Of a stretch of 64,000 nucleotides of DNA, positions 26,613 to 37,783 are shown one piece after another. The notes below the pieces were generated by a model, which saw only the letters and a program-made list of their open reading frames with translations, was not told the DNA's origin and did no database searches. The number at the start of each line of letters is the position of its first letter. The stretch's first letter is position 1. The DNA is from Adhaeribacter radiodurans (lineage in GTDB: Bacteria; Bacteroidota; Bacteroidia; Cytophagales; Hymenobacteraceae): positions 3,348,001-3,412,000 of the forward strand of contig NZ_CP055153.1 of NCBI RefSeq assembly GCF_014075995.1. The letters are read 5' to 3'. Made by a program: the position numbers and the translations under genes.

Positions 26613-26924
26613 GCACCAAGTTGCCCCTTTTGCACCTGTTAGGCTTATGGAGTACTAAGCAAATTGAGCCTTGTCAAACAAGTTATACCAAATCGTATTA
26701 AATAGCTTTCCTGGATTTTGCTCAATAGTAAGCGTTTTCTTTGGAGCCTTTTTAAGTCTCCATGTACTGGTGCTAACTTATTTGACAAGGCTGAGTTTGC
26801 CTCATGGCCGGCAGGCCCCGTTTGGCTCCTCCGCACTCGCTAGCCTTCCTTTCCTCGACTCCGTCGGCGGAATACTGCTGCGCAGTACCGGAACCCTAAC
26901 AGGTGCTCCACAGCCAAACTGGTG
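26613..26924 (+). repeat. Non-coding element with nested inverted repeats (copy 1)
   Basis: Outer arms at 26613-26643 and 26895-26924 share GCACCTGTTAGG and a CACCA-GTT-GC core. Inner arms at 26659-26684 and 26775-26800 share GAGCCTTGTCAAA. The right part (26737-26925) is repeated in inverted orientation at 27158-27344. There is no transposase or credible ORF. It may be a miniature mobile or dispersed repeat; the copy number in the genome is not known. Confidence 0.65.
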
Positions 26925-27157
26925 TAAGTTTCTAGTAGCGACTGCTTTTCTTCCAAATCTTTTATAATTCACTTGTTTAATTAGGGAAAAGGAAAATGAT
27001 TATAATTGTCTGCTACTAATGACAAGAATTAACGGAATTAAACTTCCTGGTTCTGCTTCTCCTTTCAGTAAATCCTGATAGATTCGGCTTTATACAATCT
27101 ACTTGATACAATCTAATAATATTATGAAAAAATAAAGGCATTAGCTAAACGCAATTA
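26925..27157. other. Spacer between the inverted repeats
   Basis: An AT-rich 232-bp segment with no ORF or motif of note, bracketed by the two inverted copies. It could be recombination-prone sequence. Confidence 0.35.
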
Positions 27158-27344
27158 ACACCAGTTTGGCTGTTGAGGGCCTTTTAGCGTTCCGGTGCTG
27201 CAGAGCAGCATGGCGCAACGGAGTGAGCCAAGGTTCGCTAAACTGCCCTCAACAGCCAAACGAGGCTCGCCGACCATGAGGCAAACTCGAAAGTAGCAAA
27301 CTAGATAGCACCAGTACATGGAGACTTGAAAAGGCTCCAAAGAA
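27158..27344 (-). repeat. Inverted second copy of the non-coding repeat
   Basis: The reverse complement of this segment matches 26737-26925, with conserved blocks TTCTTTGGAGCC, AAGTCTCCATGTACTGGTGCT, GAGTTTGCCTCATGG and CAGCCAAACTGGTGT separated by diverged sequence. It also holds its own 17-bp perfect stem (27164-27180 with 27245-27261), extended by TTTAGCG/CGCTAAA. The two copies are 232 bp apart. Confidence 0.65.
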
Positions 27345-27458
27345 CAACATCAAAGGCCATTATAGCAACTAATCCTTACTATTTGGTATTAGTACCAATC
27401 AAGACTAACTCCACCTACGCCCGAAGTTTACTTCCTCACTCCCCCTTTAAAGATGGTT

Positions 27459-30005
27459 TTACTTATTCAATAATTTATCGGCTGCTAATACCAAAAACAT
27501 CAGGTTAGAACTACCTCCACCTAATACATATTCCGTCTGCTGCCACAAGTAAGGCCAAACTAAAAGCTCCGGAAAATCAGGACGGATTAAAGCGGTGCCG
27601 GAACCTACCCCACCTGGAATGTACGACCAATCATCGCGGTTAATACCGTAAGCCACCGTAAGCGAGCGGGCACCTACACCCGAAGCAAAAGAAGAAGTAT
27701 TTACCCCAGGGTGGACGCCCAGCACAAAATTCATAGCGTGGAGCATAAAGGTAGCCGGGAAAATATCCGGAAAAGAAGTATGCAGAAAGTATTGCTGTAC
27801 GCCAAATTCCTGAATGCCCCAACCGGCACCCCAGATATCTGGTTCATAAGGCATGCCATATGGCGTCTTCTTTTCCTGCTCGTCTACTTTGGCGCGGTGC
27901 GCTTTAACGGCGTTAATAATGGTATTTCGGTACTTATTAGCCTTAATTAACGGCAAAGAACGGCCTACAATCCAGCCGGTACGTTCAATGTTTTTAGCAA
28001 TTTGGACGGCGTTTTTCGTTAGGAAGGTACTGTATTTTTGATCACCGGTAGCTATTAACAACTCTACCGCTAATTGTACACGCTGCATTGGATTCGTTTC
28101 CTGAGTTTTATCCCAAAGCTCTTGGGCCAGTTGCAGGCTTTCGCGGGCTAATTCATCGTTATATCCTTTTAATACCCGCGCGGCAGCCGCCATTCCGGCG
28201 GCGGCTTCTAATTCCCGGGCCGGATTGTTTTCGGTAAATACCCAGCGATCGTCCGGTGCATTGGGTTCGCCGCTTACCATACTGGTGCCATTTACTAACT
28301 TATTATTGGTATGCAGTTCCATAAAAGTTAATCCTACTCCTTGTCCCAGGTAGGGTTTGTTATCCGTCATGGTGGCGGCATCGCCTAAATGGGAATATTG
28401 CCGACGGGTAGGTTCTATAATACCCCGGTAAAGGCGACCTAAAGATTTATAACTTCCTACTATACTAAGTATGCCGTGCTCAATCTGCTGCAACAAATCA
28501 TTTTTACCATCCGGCTGAAGAATTTCTACTATCCGGGTATTTTGGTTGATAGTAGTGTTATCGTAATTTACCTTAAACTGCTCGTAGGCTAAGGCCATAA
28601 TAAGTACTTCGGTCGCCTGCGATTCTATGCGCATGTCGTAGTCGCCGGCATCGTGCCAGCCCCCAATATTCAGGCCCGGCACCATTTCGCCAGGTTGGTA
28701 TTTGGTTAAGGTACTCGGCCCTTGAATGTAACCATCAAAGTGATTATGGTTGATAGGTGCCATCCGCGCATCATCCATGTGGCAGAAGCCGTGCCACACC
28801 CGCGAACGATCGTTTACGCGCATATGGCACATTTGCACCGGCAGAAAATACTCCAGAACAGGTTGCCAAACATGTCTTTGAAAAACCTCGGCGTTAATTT
28901 GAAAAGGTTCGGTGCGGTAATCGCCGTATTGCACCTGGTACATGCCTGGTTTTTCGATGCGGGTAAAATCAAATTGCAGATAATGGTAACGCAAAAAATT
29001 ACCCCAATCCTTTGCCTGACTTTCCAATACTTTTTCCAGTCCACCGTTTTCCGCTACCCGAAATAATGTTACCGGCAGTCGGCGCGCATCTGATCTATCT
29101 AGCTCAATCATGGCTACTTTTTGCTGTTTTGGATGGTAACCTACCTGCGATACCTGCACTACTGGATCGTATTTCCAGCCTGGTAAGGCGTTGGGAGTAA
29201 TTAACCACTCTACTGCATTTTTAGTAGCTCCTTTTGGAATAATAGAACGAACAATAAACCAACCACTTTGCGACAAAGCCCGGCCATCTATTAATTGTAA
29301 TTCACTGCCTTTCACATTTTCAATGGTTAAGCGCTGCCGCTCCGTTTCCGGGGCAATCGTGAGCTTTTTACCCGTAGCGAGCGGTTCTATTTCAAATAGC
29401 TTATCCTGATTGCGTTTGCCCGGACCGTTTGCCTGCCGCGGGAAAATACCAAAATGCTGGTCGAGGTAATAGCTTTTACCAAATAAATTGCCGGGGAACA
29501 ACTCAAAAATAAAACCTACTTTCCCAATCCACTCGTCGGGTAAAGGTTTATCCAGATCTACCATTACCCGAAATGCTTTGCCAACCGGTTGAGTTTTTAC
29601 TTCGTAGCTAAAATTAAAGTCCGGATAAATAATAGGGCCAAATCCTTTGCGGTTCTTCTCCGGATCGGGATACTCCATCCGAACGCTGATTATTTGCTTT
29701 TCCCGGTCGACCATTCTTTTACCCACTTTAGGCTGCGCGTGTCCCGGACCAGGAGTTGGTTCCAGGCGAATGTCGCCGTTAGAACCCACCCGCAAACCAT
29801 TTTGTATAATGCTAATCCCACTTTGATGTCCTCCGGGGTAATAATCGTGGGCTAACATTACATTCAGGCCGGGCATTTCCAGGTACTCCAGTTCATTTAT
29901 CCGGAGCGTGGGCGCCTGATTGGAAGGCTGAGCCTGACCAACCGACTCGTGGAACAGGCTTGATACTAAGTAAGTAAAGAAGACAAATAGTAAATTATTC
30001 CGCAT
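27459..30005 (-). CDS. Secreted glycoside hydrolase family 9 (cellulase-type)
   Basis: An 848-residue exported enzyme. Signal peptide about residues 1-24 (ends near VGQAQ). Residues from about 25 to 280 form an N-terminal beta domain, then a cellulase N-terminal Ig-like domain (VSQVGYHPKQQKVAMIELD near 283). The (alpha/alpha)6 GH9 catalytic domain carries GGWHDAGDYD with the nucleophile pair Asp452 and Asp455, and the acid candidate Glu825 in WQQTEYVLGGG. GH9 enzymes cleave beta-1,4-glucans or cello-oligosaccharides. It lies opposite in direction to the PVC-heme gene, with the inverted repeats in between. No T9SS sorting domain is visible, so periplasmic location is likely. Confidence 0.9.
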   Translation of the reverse strand: MRNNLLFVFFTYLVSSLFHESVGQAQPSNQAPTLRINELEYLEMPGLNVMLAHDYYPGGHQSGISIIQNGLRVGSNGDIRLEPTPGPGHAQPKVGKRMVDREKQIISVRMEYPDPEKNRKGFGPIIYPDFNFSYEVKTQPVGKAFRVMVDLDKPLPDEWIGKVGFIFELFPGNLFGKSYYLDQHFGIFPRQANGPGKRNQDKLFEIEPLATGKKLTIAPETERQRLTIENVKGSELQLIDGRALSQSGWFIVRSIIPKGATKNAVEWLITPNALPGWKYDPVVQVSQVGYHPKQQKVAMIELDRSDARRLPVTLFRVAENGGLEKVLESQAKDWGNFLRYHYLQFDFTRIEKPGMYQVQYGDYRTEPFQINAEVFQRHVWQPVLEYFLPVQMCHMRVNDRSRVWHGFCHMDDARMAPINHNHFDGYIQGPSTLTKYQPGEMVPGLNIGGWHDAGDYDMRIESQATEVLIMALAYEQFKVNYDNTTINQNTRIVEILQPDGKNDLLQQIEHGILSIVGSYKSLGRLYRGIIEPTRRQYSHLGDAATMTDNKPYLGQGVGLTFMELHTNNKLVNGTSMVSGEPNAPDDRWVFTENNPARELEAAAGMAAAARVLKGYNDELARESLQLAQELWDKTQETNPMQRVQLAVELLIATGDQKYSTFLTKNAVQIAKNIERTGWIVGRSLPLIKANKYRNTIINAVKAHRAKVDEQEKKTPYGMPYEPDIWGAGWGIQEFGVQQYFLHTSFPDIFPATFMLHAMNFVLGVHPGVNTSSFASGVGARSLTVAYGINRDDWSYIPGGVGSGTALIRPDFPELLVWPYLWQQTEYVLGGGSSNLMFLVLAADKLLNK

Positions 30006-30326
30006 AGGTTTTTAGGATATATAGATCCACCTAATGTAGGAATAAACCTTTATTTTTAAAATTTTGGAAGCTAAAGGAAAATACGAAAAGGCTATTGAAG
30101 ATTAGATTATTTAATAAAAAGAAAAACTTTATACAGCAATATCAAATTAATGTAGAAGCATTTTAATAAAAGTGAGCTGAGCGTTAGTAGAGTTTATTGC
30201 TTGGTTTACTTGCCTACGATTATGTTGCAAATGAAATCAGATGGAATCTACTGTTCAAGTAAATCCCATTTTTTACATTGGATTACCTAAAAATTATTTA
30301 TTAACTTTTTAGGTAATTAATAAAAA
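30006..30326. other. Intergenic region with a hairpin
   Basis: A 321-bp gap on the minus strand. A 12-bp perfect stem (ATTACCTAAAAA at 30282-30293, TTTTTAGGTAAT at 30306-30317) lies 10 bp beyond the kinase stop codon and may be its terminator, though no long T-run follows. It should also hold the GH9 promoter. Confidence 0.4.
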
Positions 30327-33254
30327 TCAGTTCTTTACTACGTTTCTTTCTTTTTGAAAATAAACGTAGAAAGTAGAACCTTGTCCTGCCTCACTTTCTA
30401 ATTCAATTCTTCCGCCATTGTTTTCGACGATCCGTTTCATCATGTAAAGTCCTATCCCGCTACCTTCTACGTGGGTATGCACCCGTTTAAACATTCCAAA
30501 AAGTTTAGATTGCTGATCGGACCGAATGCCTAAACCATTATCTTTCACCATAAGTTTAATCAAATTGCCGGTGTGGGTTGTAGAGAGAGTAATATCCGGC
30601 GTTTTCTCGGGAATCCGGTACTTGATCGCATTTGAAATTAAATTATAAAGAATACTGCGCAGGTTTTTTCGGGCGTAATAAACTTTCTCCGCTTCTAAAT
30701 TTATGTGCAATTGCGTACCCGTTTGGTTAATCATGGGCTGCAAATCAGATAAGACATCGTCTAAAATTTCTTTAAAATACAAGAATTCTTTGGGGGCCGA
30801 TGCTTCCTTTTGAGCTTTGGTTATTTCGGTTAAATCAACTATGGTGCGCTTAAGTTTTAAAATAGAATCCGAAATTAAAGACAGCAGCAATTGTTCATCG
30901 CCTCCGAGTTGGTTCCGAAGGGTGTATTTCAGATCGGTAGTTAAACCCTCCAGGTTAGCAATGGGCGCTTTTAAATCATGGGATGCCGTGTAGACAAAGT
31001 TGTCCAGGTCATTATTTATTCGGCGCAGCTCCACATTCGTATTTTGTAATTCTTCGTTGGTAGAAAGTAATTTTTTGCGGCTTTCCACTAATTCCGTTAC
31101 CTCTACGGCAAAGAGTAAAATCACGGCTACCTGGTTACGACCCGTAGTTAAAGGTTGTAATACCAGATTAAAATAACCCATCCGGCTTTCTCCTTCGTTC
31201 TCGAAAGTAATAAGAACTTCATTACCCACAAATGGCTTTCCAGTAGCTACAACTCTATTTATGTGCTCCACAAAGCCTAACTTTTCTAAATCTGGATTAG
31301 CCTCCCGAATGTTGCGGCCTAATAAAGGACGATTTCCATGCAGCATACTAAACATAGGGTTTGCCAATAAATACACGTGGTCGGTAGCTCTTATAAGAGA
31401 AACAATAGCGGGTACTTCCAAAAAAATCTGGTTCAGTAGATCGGCGTTTTCTTTTAATCTTTTTTCCGCTTCTTTTCTTTCGGTTATGTCACTAATAGAC
31501 CCAATATAACCCAAGAACTGCCCTTTCGCATCAAAACGGGGAGTTGCCTTAGAAGCTACCCACCGGTACGTACCGGTATGCCGCTTAATCCGGTAATCAA
31601 CGGCATAACTCACCAGGCTCTTTCGGGCATTTACATAAATAGCTTTTATCTTCTCCCTGTCATCTGGATGAACCACTTTATCCCAGCCATTATTTAAGGC
31701 TTCCTCAAGGGTTTGGCCAGCAAATTCCAGCCATTGTTTGTTCACGTAAGTAATTTTGTTATCCGTATTATTCATCCAAATGAGAACCGGCGCACTATCG
31801 GCCATATTCCGGAAGCGATCTTCACTTTCCTCCAGAGCGGTTCGGGCTTTTTGTTCCTCGGTAATATCCCGCACTTCTATAACCGTTGAAACCGGAATAC
31901 CATGTTCATAAATCGGGCTGGCCGCACAACTTACCGGGAAAAAAGTACCGTCTTTCCGGATAAATACGTCTTCGTGGGCCCGCATGCTGTTGTTGGTGGG
32001 CAAGGCCCTATCAATAGGGCATTCCTGCAACGGAAAATGGCTGCCATCGGGCCGGGTATGATGAATCATTTCGTGCAAGGGTTTCTGCTGAATTTCTTCC
32101 AGGGTAAATCCTACCATGGCTTCCGCCGCTGGATTCATAAAGGTGCAATACCCTTTGGCATCCATCATAAACAAAGCGGCAGTGGCATTATCCGTAATGG
32201 TTTGCTTTAAGCGATTAAACCGACGGGTATTGGCTACCAGGTACATGGCCAGAAATACCAGAAAACTAATTATGCCTCCACCTGCCAGAATCAAATTAGG
32301 CAGGTTTGCTCCGGAAGAAGGAACTGCAATTTGTTGCGTAAACCGGAGTGTCCAGGTACGATCTCCAATCTGCAAAGGCAACATTCGCGTAAATACCGGA
32401 AAACGAGTAGGTATATTTTCTTTTTGTTTAAAGCTATCCGACTCGTACAATAAATTTTCCGGCTGAATAGTTGTTCCATCGTAAATCTGAATATGTAAAT
32501 TCTCAAAATTTTGGTTGAATACTTTAACCATAAAATCTTCTGCACGGAAAGGACTATACACAAAGCCGGATAATAACTGGCGTCGTTCGGCTTTAGTAGC
32601 GGGCGTATTAAAATGGCCGTATACCGGCAAGTACAGCAAAAAACCAGGCTGCAAATCTTTTCCCGTTTCCTGGACCAAACGCACTTTTCTGGTTAAAGTA
32701 GGCTGACCCGAATCGCGGGCTTTTTCCATAGCTTGCCGCCGAATAGGCTCGTTGAACATATCATAACCGAATGCCCGCAGATTACGCCCGGTAAAAGGTT
32801 CAATAAAAATAATGGGCGTGTAAAACAAGCGGGTACCCGCCGGATTTACCGTATATTCCGGAAATCCAGTACTTCTAATCTCTTGAATATGTTTGGTTAA
32901 TTCATTGGCACGAACAATAGGAGCAAAGCCAATGCCCTGGATGCCTGGATAATTTTTACTTACTTCTAAAGCACCAATGTATTTTTCCCATTCTAAATGT
33001 GTTACCTTGCCGGAAGCCGCAAACAAAGCTTTCCCACCTTTCAAAACCTGAAAGTAATTAATCACCCGGCTCCGTAAAGCCTCTCTGGCCTGAACAGTTT
33101 TTGTTATGAACTTTCTTTCATTTTGCTCCTGCTCTTTGTTTTTGAGAGTATAAAAAACAAAGAGTGTTACAAACAATGAAAAAAAAAGAGCAATTGAAGC
33201 GGAAAAATAATTTTGTAAAAACTTCCTTATGTAAACAACCATAGAAAAGTGCAA
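30327..33254 (-). CDS. CHASE/multi-PAS sensor histidine kinase
   Basis: A 975-residue membrane sensor kinase. Membrane helices lie at about residues 17-36 and 319-341, with a CHASE periplasmic sensor domain (about 60-300) between them. Three PAS domains follow (about 350-470, 475-600 and 605-725), then a HisKA domain with the phosphoacceptor His759 in YTASHDLKAP and an ATPase domain with the N box near Asn875 and the glycine motifs DNGLGI (905-910) and GSGIGL (931-936). It has no receiver domain, so it needs a separate response regulator; none is encoded in this window. The signal is unknown. Initiation could be at Met1 or Met5. Confidence 0.92.
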   Translation of the reverse strand: MHFSMVVYIRKFLQNYFSASIALFFSLFVTLFVFYTLKNKEQEQNERKFITKTVQAREALRSRVINYFQVLKGGKALFAASGKVTHLEWEKYIGALEVSKNYPGIQGIGFAPIVRANELTKHIQEIRSTGFPEYTVNPAGTRLFYTPIIFIEPFTGRNLRAFGYDMFNEPIRRQAMEKARDSGQPTLTRKVRLVQETGKDLQPGFLLYLPVYGHFNTPATKAERRQLLSGFVYSPFRAEDFMVKVFNQNFENLHIQIYDGTTIQPENLLYESDSFKQKENIPTRFPVFTRMLPLQIGDRTWTLRFTQQIAVPSSGANLPNLILAGGGIISFLVFLAMYLVANTRRFNRLKQTITDNATAALFMMDAKGYCTFMNPAAEAMVGFTLEEIQQKPLHEMIHHTRPDGSHFPLQECPIDRALPTNNSMRAHEDVFIRKDGTFFPVSCAASPIYEHGIPVSTVIEVRDITEEQKARTALEESEDRFRNMADSAPVLIWMNNTDNKITYVNKQWLEFAGQTLEEALNNGWDKVVHPDDREKIKAIYVNARKSLVSYAVDYRIKRHTGTYRWVASKATPRFDAKGQFLGYIGSISDITERKEAEKRLKENADLLNQIFLEVPAIVSLIRATDHVYLLANPMFSMLHGNRPLLGRNIREANPDLEKLGFVEHINRVVATGKPFVGNEVLITFENEGESRMGYFNLVLQPLTTGRNQVAVILLFAVEVTELVESRKKLLSTNEELQNTNVELRRINNDLDNFVYTASHDLKAPIANLEGLTTDLKYTLRNQLGGDEQLLLSLISDSILKLKRTIVDLTEITKAQKEASAPKEFLYFKEILDDVLSDLQPMINQTGTQLHINLEAEKVYYARKNLRSILYNLISNAIKYRIPEKTPDITLSTTHTGNLIKLMVKDNGLGIRSDQQSKLFGMFKRVHTHVEGSGIGLYMMKRIVENNGGRIELESEAGQGSTFYVYFQKERNVVKN

Positions 33255-33779
33255 GTTAATCGTACTTATATCAATAAATAAGCAGCCAATCCTGTTATAA
33301 GTACTAAAATAAGATAAAAATATCAGAATTCTATATTCTAAAACAGCAACTCCCCGAAAGTAAATCTTATTCGAACTTGGTAAATCTTACCTGAAATTAT
33401 TTTAACGTAGTTATATTTTTTTAGAAGCGGCAAGTAGTCTTTTCTATTCCTAAACCTAGTATCAAGAAAGTAAATGTTGAGTTTTTGTGTAATTTGATTT
33501 ATGAACAATAAATGTTTTAGTAAAGCTATTACGATATTTTGAATAGTAAATCATTATTGTGCCATTACCACAATAGATAAAAGAAACTATTTTAATTTTA
33601 CTAAGATGTAGAATTTAGACAAATAAAGTTTGTTTTTATAGACGGAAGAAAATACTAAGTAGCATACTTAATGGCCTTATATTCAGGTTGATAAAAACAG
33701 GTTTAAGAACGAGCCAGAACTTTTAAATTCAAAGATACTGCTAATGCCAAATAGCATCAAAAATTATGTTAAAAGTATC
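33255..33779. other. AT-rich intergenic region
   Basis: About 525 bp with no gene, ORF remnant or strong repeat. It includes the kinase promoter region and the downstream flank of the alpha/beta hydrolase. Confidence 0.35.
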
Positions 33780-34814
33780 TTACAGCCATTTTTTTAAGAA
33801 AGCCATTATATCCCGACGCATTTCGGCGGTTTCGAGGTGGCCTACAGGGTAAACTTTTAACTTCCAGGCATCCGATGCATTTTCAGCGGCATAAACTTTT
33901 TTCAGATCAGCATCTATTTTTTCCAAGCCTTTTTGGGGTGTTAGAGGGTCGAGGCTGCCGGCTAATCCAAAATGCGGACGAGGTGCAATAAGAGCATTAA
34001 TACTGGAAGTAGTAAAATGATTTAACAGATCGGGCACGTAATAATAAATACCGTGTCGGTCCAGTCCTTTATCTTCTATTAAGGCTTGAAAATCAGTTAA
34101 GCAATTTAAATCTACGGTAACTTTAATGCGCTCGTCCAAGGCAGCCAGCCACCAGGCCATAGTACTACCCATTGACATACCCATGGTAGCAATGCGTTTG
34201 GTATCTACCTCGGGCCGGGTTTCCAAATAATCAAGAGCCCGCAAATTATCGTATACCATCATCCCCCACATTACCTGGCCTTTCCAGAGCATTTCTTTAA
34301 AAATATCTATTTCGGGACGGCCGCTCCGTTCCCCAAACCCCCAGCTATCAATACATAAACCCGCATAGCCGGCTCTTGCCAATGCAAGGGCGTAAGGTGG
34401 ACTTTGCATTTCTTTGCGGCCTTTTACAAACTCATTTTTACCTACCTCGTATTGCCCAAAATGCGAATGGTTAAACAACACCACCGGTATCTTTCCTGTA
34501 ACTTTTTTCGGTTTAGTAAAATAAGCAGGCACTAATTCCAATCCATTTAAATCCAGGAGTAATTTTTCTATTACTATTTCCTCCGTTTCTTCTCGGGCAA
34601 CTACCTTCGCCGAAATAGGGCGGTTCCGGCTAGGTAACCGACCTAATAGTTGATATAATGCCTGTCGTTGTTTTTGTTTTTCTTCGGTAGATGTAGACGC
34701 AGAGGTGTTTTTAACCATTTTAGCAGAATTTTGAGAAAAGACAGGAAGTACTAGGTTAAAAACCAGGGCACCAGTTATTACCAATAGTATTGGTTTCACG
34801 GTAAAGTTGGGCAT
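33780..34814 (-). CDS. Secreted alpha/beta hydrolase (dienelactone hydrolase/acetyl xylan esterase-like)
   Basis: A 344-residue esterase-type hydrolase with an N-terminal signal peptide (about residues 1-27). The nucleophile elbow is GMSMG with Ser214. The acid is probably the Asp in GSLDPLTP and the base the His in [10 protein letters not shown]. It looks like the family that deacetylates sugar esters, such as acetyl xylan esterase. Its neighbours are a histidine kinase and a PIG-L deacetylase, both facing away or separated by long AT-rich gaps, so an operon partner is unlikely. Confidence 0.85.
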   Translation of the reverse strand: MPNFTVKPILLVITGALVFNLVLPVFSQNSAKMVKNTSASTSTEEKQKQRQALYQLLGRLPSRNRPISAKVVAREETEEIVIEKLLLDLNGLELVPAYFTKPKKVTGKIPVVLFNHSHFGQYEVGKNEFVKGRKEMQSPPYALALARAGYAGLCIDSWGFGERSGRPEIDIFKEMLWKGQVMWGMMVYDNLRALDYLETRPEVDTKRIATMGMSMGSTMAWWLAALDERIKVTVDLNCLTDFQALIEDKGLDRHGIYYYVPDLLNHFTTSSINALIAPRPHFGLAGSLDPLTPQKGLEKIDADLKKVYAAENASDAWKLKVYPVGHLETAEMRRDIMAFLKKWL

Positions 34815-35387
34815 TGCTTATATTATTAAGTAAAACAGCAGTAAAGAATAATTTAACCACTCGACTTGAATTTTTTACTATAAACGGAGAACTATTAAGT
34901 TTATAATAATTCTTAATGGTAGAACCAAAGTCAAATAAATATTGAACAAATAAATTTAAAATCTAAAATTACGCAAGCTACAGCCCTTGAGTAAAAAAGT
35001 AAATCTTGTTGGAGATTAAATCTACTTTTTACTATGCCACATAGATTTAAAAATAAGTACAACAAAATTTGCTACCACATACCAAGGTAATTTACTAAAA
35101 GGAAGCCTTTCGTCTAAAATCCTGGTACTTGTGTCTTATTAATTAAATTAATTAAATTTTCAGAGGCGGTGAAAGGCTTCGACACATTCCTGCTTATTAT
35201 ATTCTAACAAATCCGAAAGTAGTTATTAGTATCGGATAGTGGCGAACCTTTGATTAATTCGTGCTTTTATCTTTTAATTTAATCAGTAAAAAATAAAAGA
35301 CTTTTTTCTATTTTAGAGGATTATCCCTTGTCGAAAAATAACAAACTAATCGGTTCAGAAAAGCTAACATTTTAAACATTTGGTACT
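34815..35387. other. Divergent AT-rich intergenic region
   Basis: A 573-bp gap between divergent genes. It contains inverted arms GAAGCCTTTC (35102-35111) and GAAAGGCTTC (35171-35180) separated by 59 nt that hold the tandem ATTAATTAA. No gene is supported. Confidence 0.35.
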
Positions 35388-36275
35388 ATGATAAAATATT
35401 TACTTTGTTTATTCATTCTGTTCAGTGTATCCTTAAATTCTTCCGGGCAAAATAATAAAATTAGAGTACTGGTATTTGGTGCGCATCCCGATGATTGTGA
35501 TATATCCAGCGGTGGCGTAGCTGCGCTTTATGCCGCTGCCGGGCACGCCGTAAAATTCGTTTCGCTTACCAACGGCGACAAAGGCCACCAGAAAATAAGT
35601 GGCGGCGAGCTGGCTCAGCGGCGCTACAAGGAGACTCAGGAAGTAGCTCGCCGTCTTGGGGTTGAATACGAAGTCCTGGACAATCACGATGGCGAACTAA
35701 TGCCAACTCTGGAAAACCGTTTAGCCGTAATTAAGCGCATTAGAGAGTGGAAAGCAGACCTGGTGATAGCCCCACGCCCAAACGATTACCATCCGGACCA
35801 CCGCTATACGGGTGTGCTGGTGCAAGATGCGTCCTTTCTGGTTATTGTGCCTAATATTTTAAGCAGTGTGCCCGCCCTGGCTAATAATCCTGTTTTCTTG
35901 TATGCCCGCGATAATTTTCAGCGGCCTAATCCTTTCCGACCCGATATAGCGATTGATATAACCCCGGTTTTTGGGAAGAAATTAGATGCTTTAGATGCGC
36001 ATGTGTCGCAGGTATACGAATGGTTGCCGTGGATTGACCACGATACTTCGGTTCCTAACGCGCCGGAAGAGCGGAAAAAATGGCTGGCAAAACGATGGTT
36101 AGGTCGGTCGCAACCCAATCCCGAGATAAAGCAAACCCTCGAAAAATGGTACGGAGCCGAAAGAGCCGCTAAAGTTATTAATGTAGAAGCTTTCGAAATT
36201 TGCGAATACGGTAAACGCCCGACCGAGGCCGATATTCGCCGTTTATTCCCGATGTTACCCGTAGCAAAACCTTAA
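35388..36275 (+). CDS. PIG-L family deacetylase (LmbE-like)
   Basis: A 295-residue zinc deacetylase of the PIG-L/LmbE/MshB family. A signal peptide (about residues 1-20) precedes the zinc motif GAHPDDCDISSG (His33, Asp36) and the third metal-ligand region PNDYHPDHRYTG (His135/His138). Family members remove acetyl groups from N-acetylglucosaminyl compounds, so a role in outer membrane or glycan turnover is plausible. Exported members are common in Bacteroidota. No operon partner is obvious: the downstream gap holds a hairpin and then the gap gene on the opposite strand. Confidence 0.9.
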   Translation: MIKYLLCLFILFSVSLNSSGQNNKIRVLVFGAHPDDCDISSGGVAALYAAAGHAVKFVSLTNGDKGHQKISGGELAQRRYKETQEVARRLGVEYEVLDNHDGELMPTLENRLAVIKRIREWKADLVIAPRPNDYHPDHRYTGVLVQDASFLVIVPNILSSVPALANNPVFLYARDNFQRPNPFRPDIAIDITPVFGKKLDALDAHVSQVYEWLPWIDHDTSVPNAPEERKKWLAKRWLGRSQPNPEIKQTLEKWYGAERAAKVINVEAFEICEYGKRPTEADIRRLFPMLPVAKP

Positions 36276-36335
36276 AATTTTTAGGAAATACTAAACCGCC
36301 TGCACCTGCTTACCCAAATAAGAAGGAAAATTTAG

Positions 36336-36367
36336 CAGGTTTTGACAACACCATTGTCTGAAACCTG
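36336..36367 (+). terminator. Nested hairpin after the PIG-L gene
   Basis: CAGGTTT (36336-36342) pairs with AAACCTG (36361-36367), with a second stem GACAA/TTGTC inside. A good stem but no T-tract, so termination is uncertain. Confidence 0.4.
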
Positions 36368-36513
36368 AGTTGGGAAAGAGAAAACTATTCATTTCCTTTA
36401 TTTGAGTAATCCTTCAAGGAATTAACTGGCAGAAAAGAGGAACCTGGAGGAGTGGTTCCCTCCCACAACTTAGAAATGCCGGTATTCCCTGCTCCAGATT
36501 TATCAAAAAACAA

Positions 36514-36540
36514 AAGAGCCCATCTTTTAGGTGGGCTCTT
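36514..36540 (-). terminator. Terminator of gap
   Basis: A 9-bp stem (AAGAGCCCA at 36514-36522, TGGGCTCTT at 36532-36540) is followed on the minus strand by TTTGTTTTTT. It sits 26 bp after the gap stop codon. Confidence 0.8.
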
Positions 36541-36566
36541 AATAAAACTGTTCGAAAACAATTAAC

Positions 36567-37610
<1,044 letters not shown>

Positions 37611-37707
37611 TTATTAATCTATATTTTTAAAACAAATTATTTTATTCTTTAGTTGAAAAGCGGCGAGTTTCGTGTTTTATTGAAAATATTTAAATTTTAA
37701 TAAAACT

Positions 37708-37739
37708 TTTGGAAAAAAGTAACCGGCCATCTATATTTG
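37708..37739 (+). promoter_or_regulatory. Bacteroidota-type promoter of the tRNA gene
   Basis: TTTG (37708-37711), 20 bp, then TATATTTG (37732-37739), matching the sigma-ABfrm -33/-7 consensus TTTG-N19-21-TAnnTTTG. Transcription would begin near 37746, about 38 bp before the tRNA. Confidence 0.75.
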
Positions 37740-37783
37740 CACCACCAAAATAATACGGCAAACGTTTATTCAGGTTCATATAC

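Noticed and set aside
26671-26967. 98-residue plus-strand ORF inside the repeat region
   Set aside because: It lies across the inverted repeat unit, and its reading frame is not preserved between the two copies.
27155-27340. 61-residue ORF on the minus strand in repeat copy 2
   Set aside because: It coincides with the non-coding repeat; the matching copy does not encode the same peptide.
27158-27344. Possible integron attC site
   Set aside because: The stem is too long and the expected RYYYAAC/GTTRRRY core pairs are not in the right place; no integrase is present.
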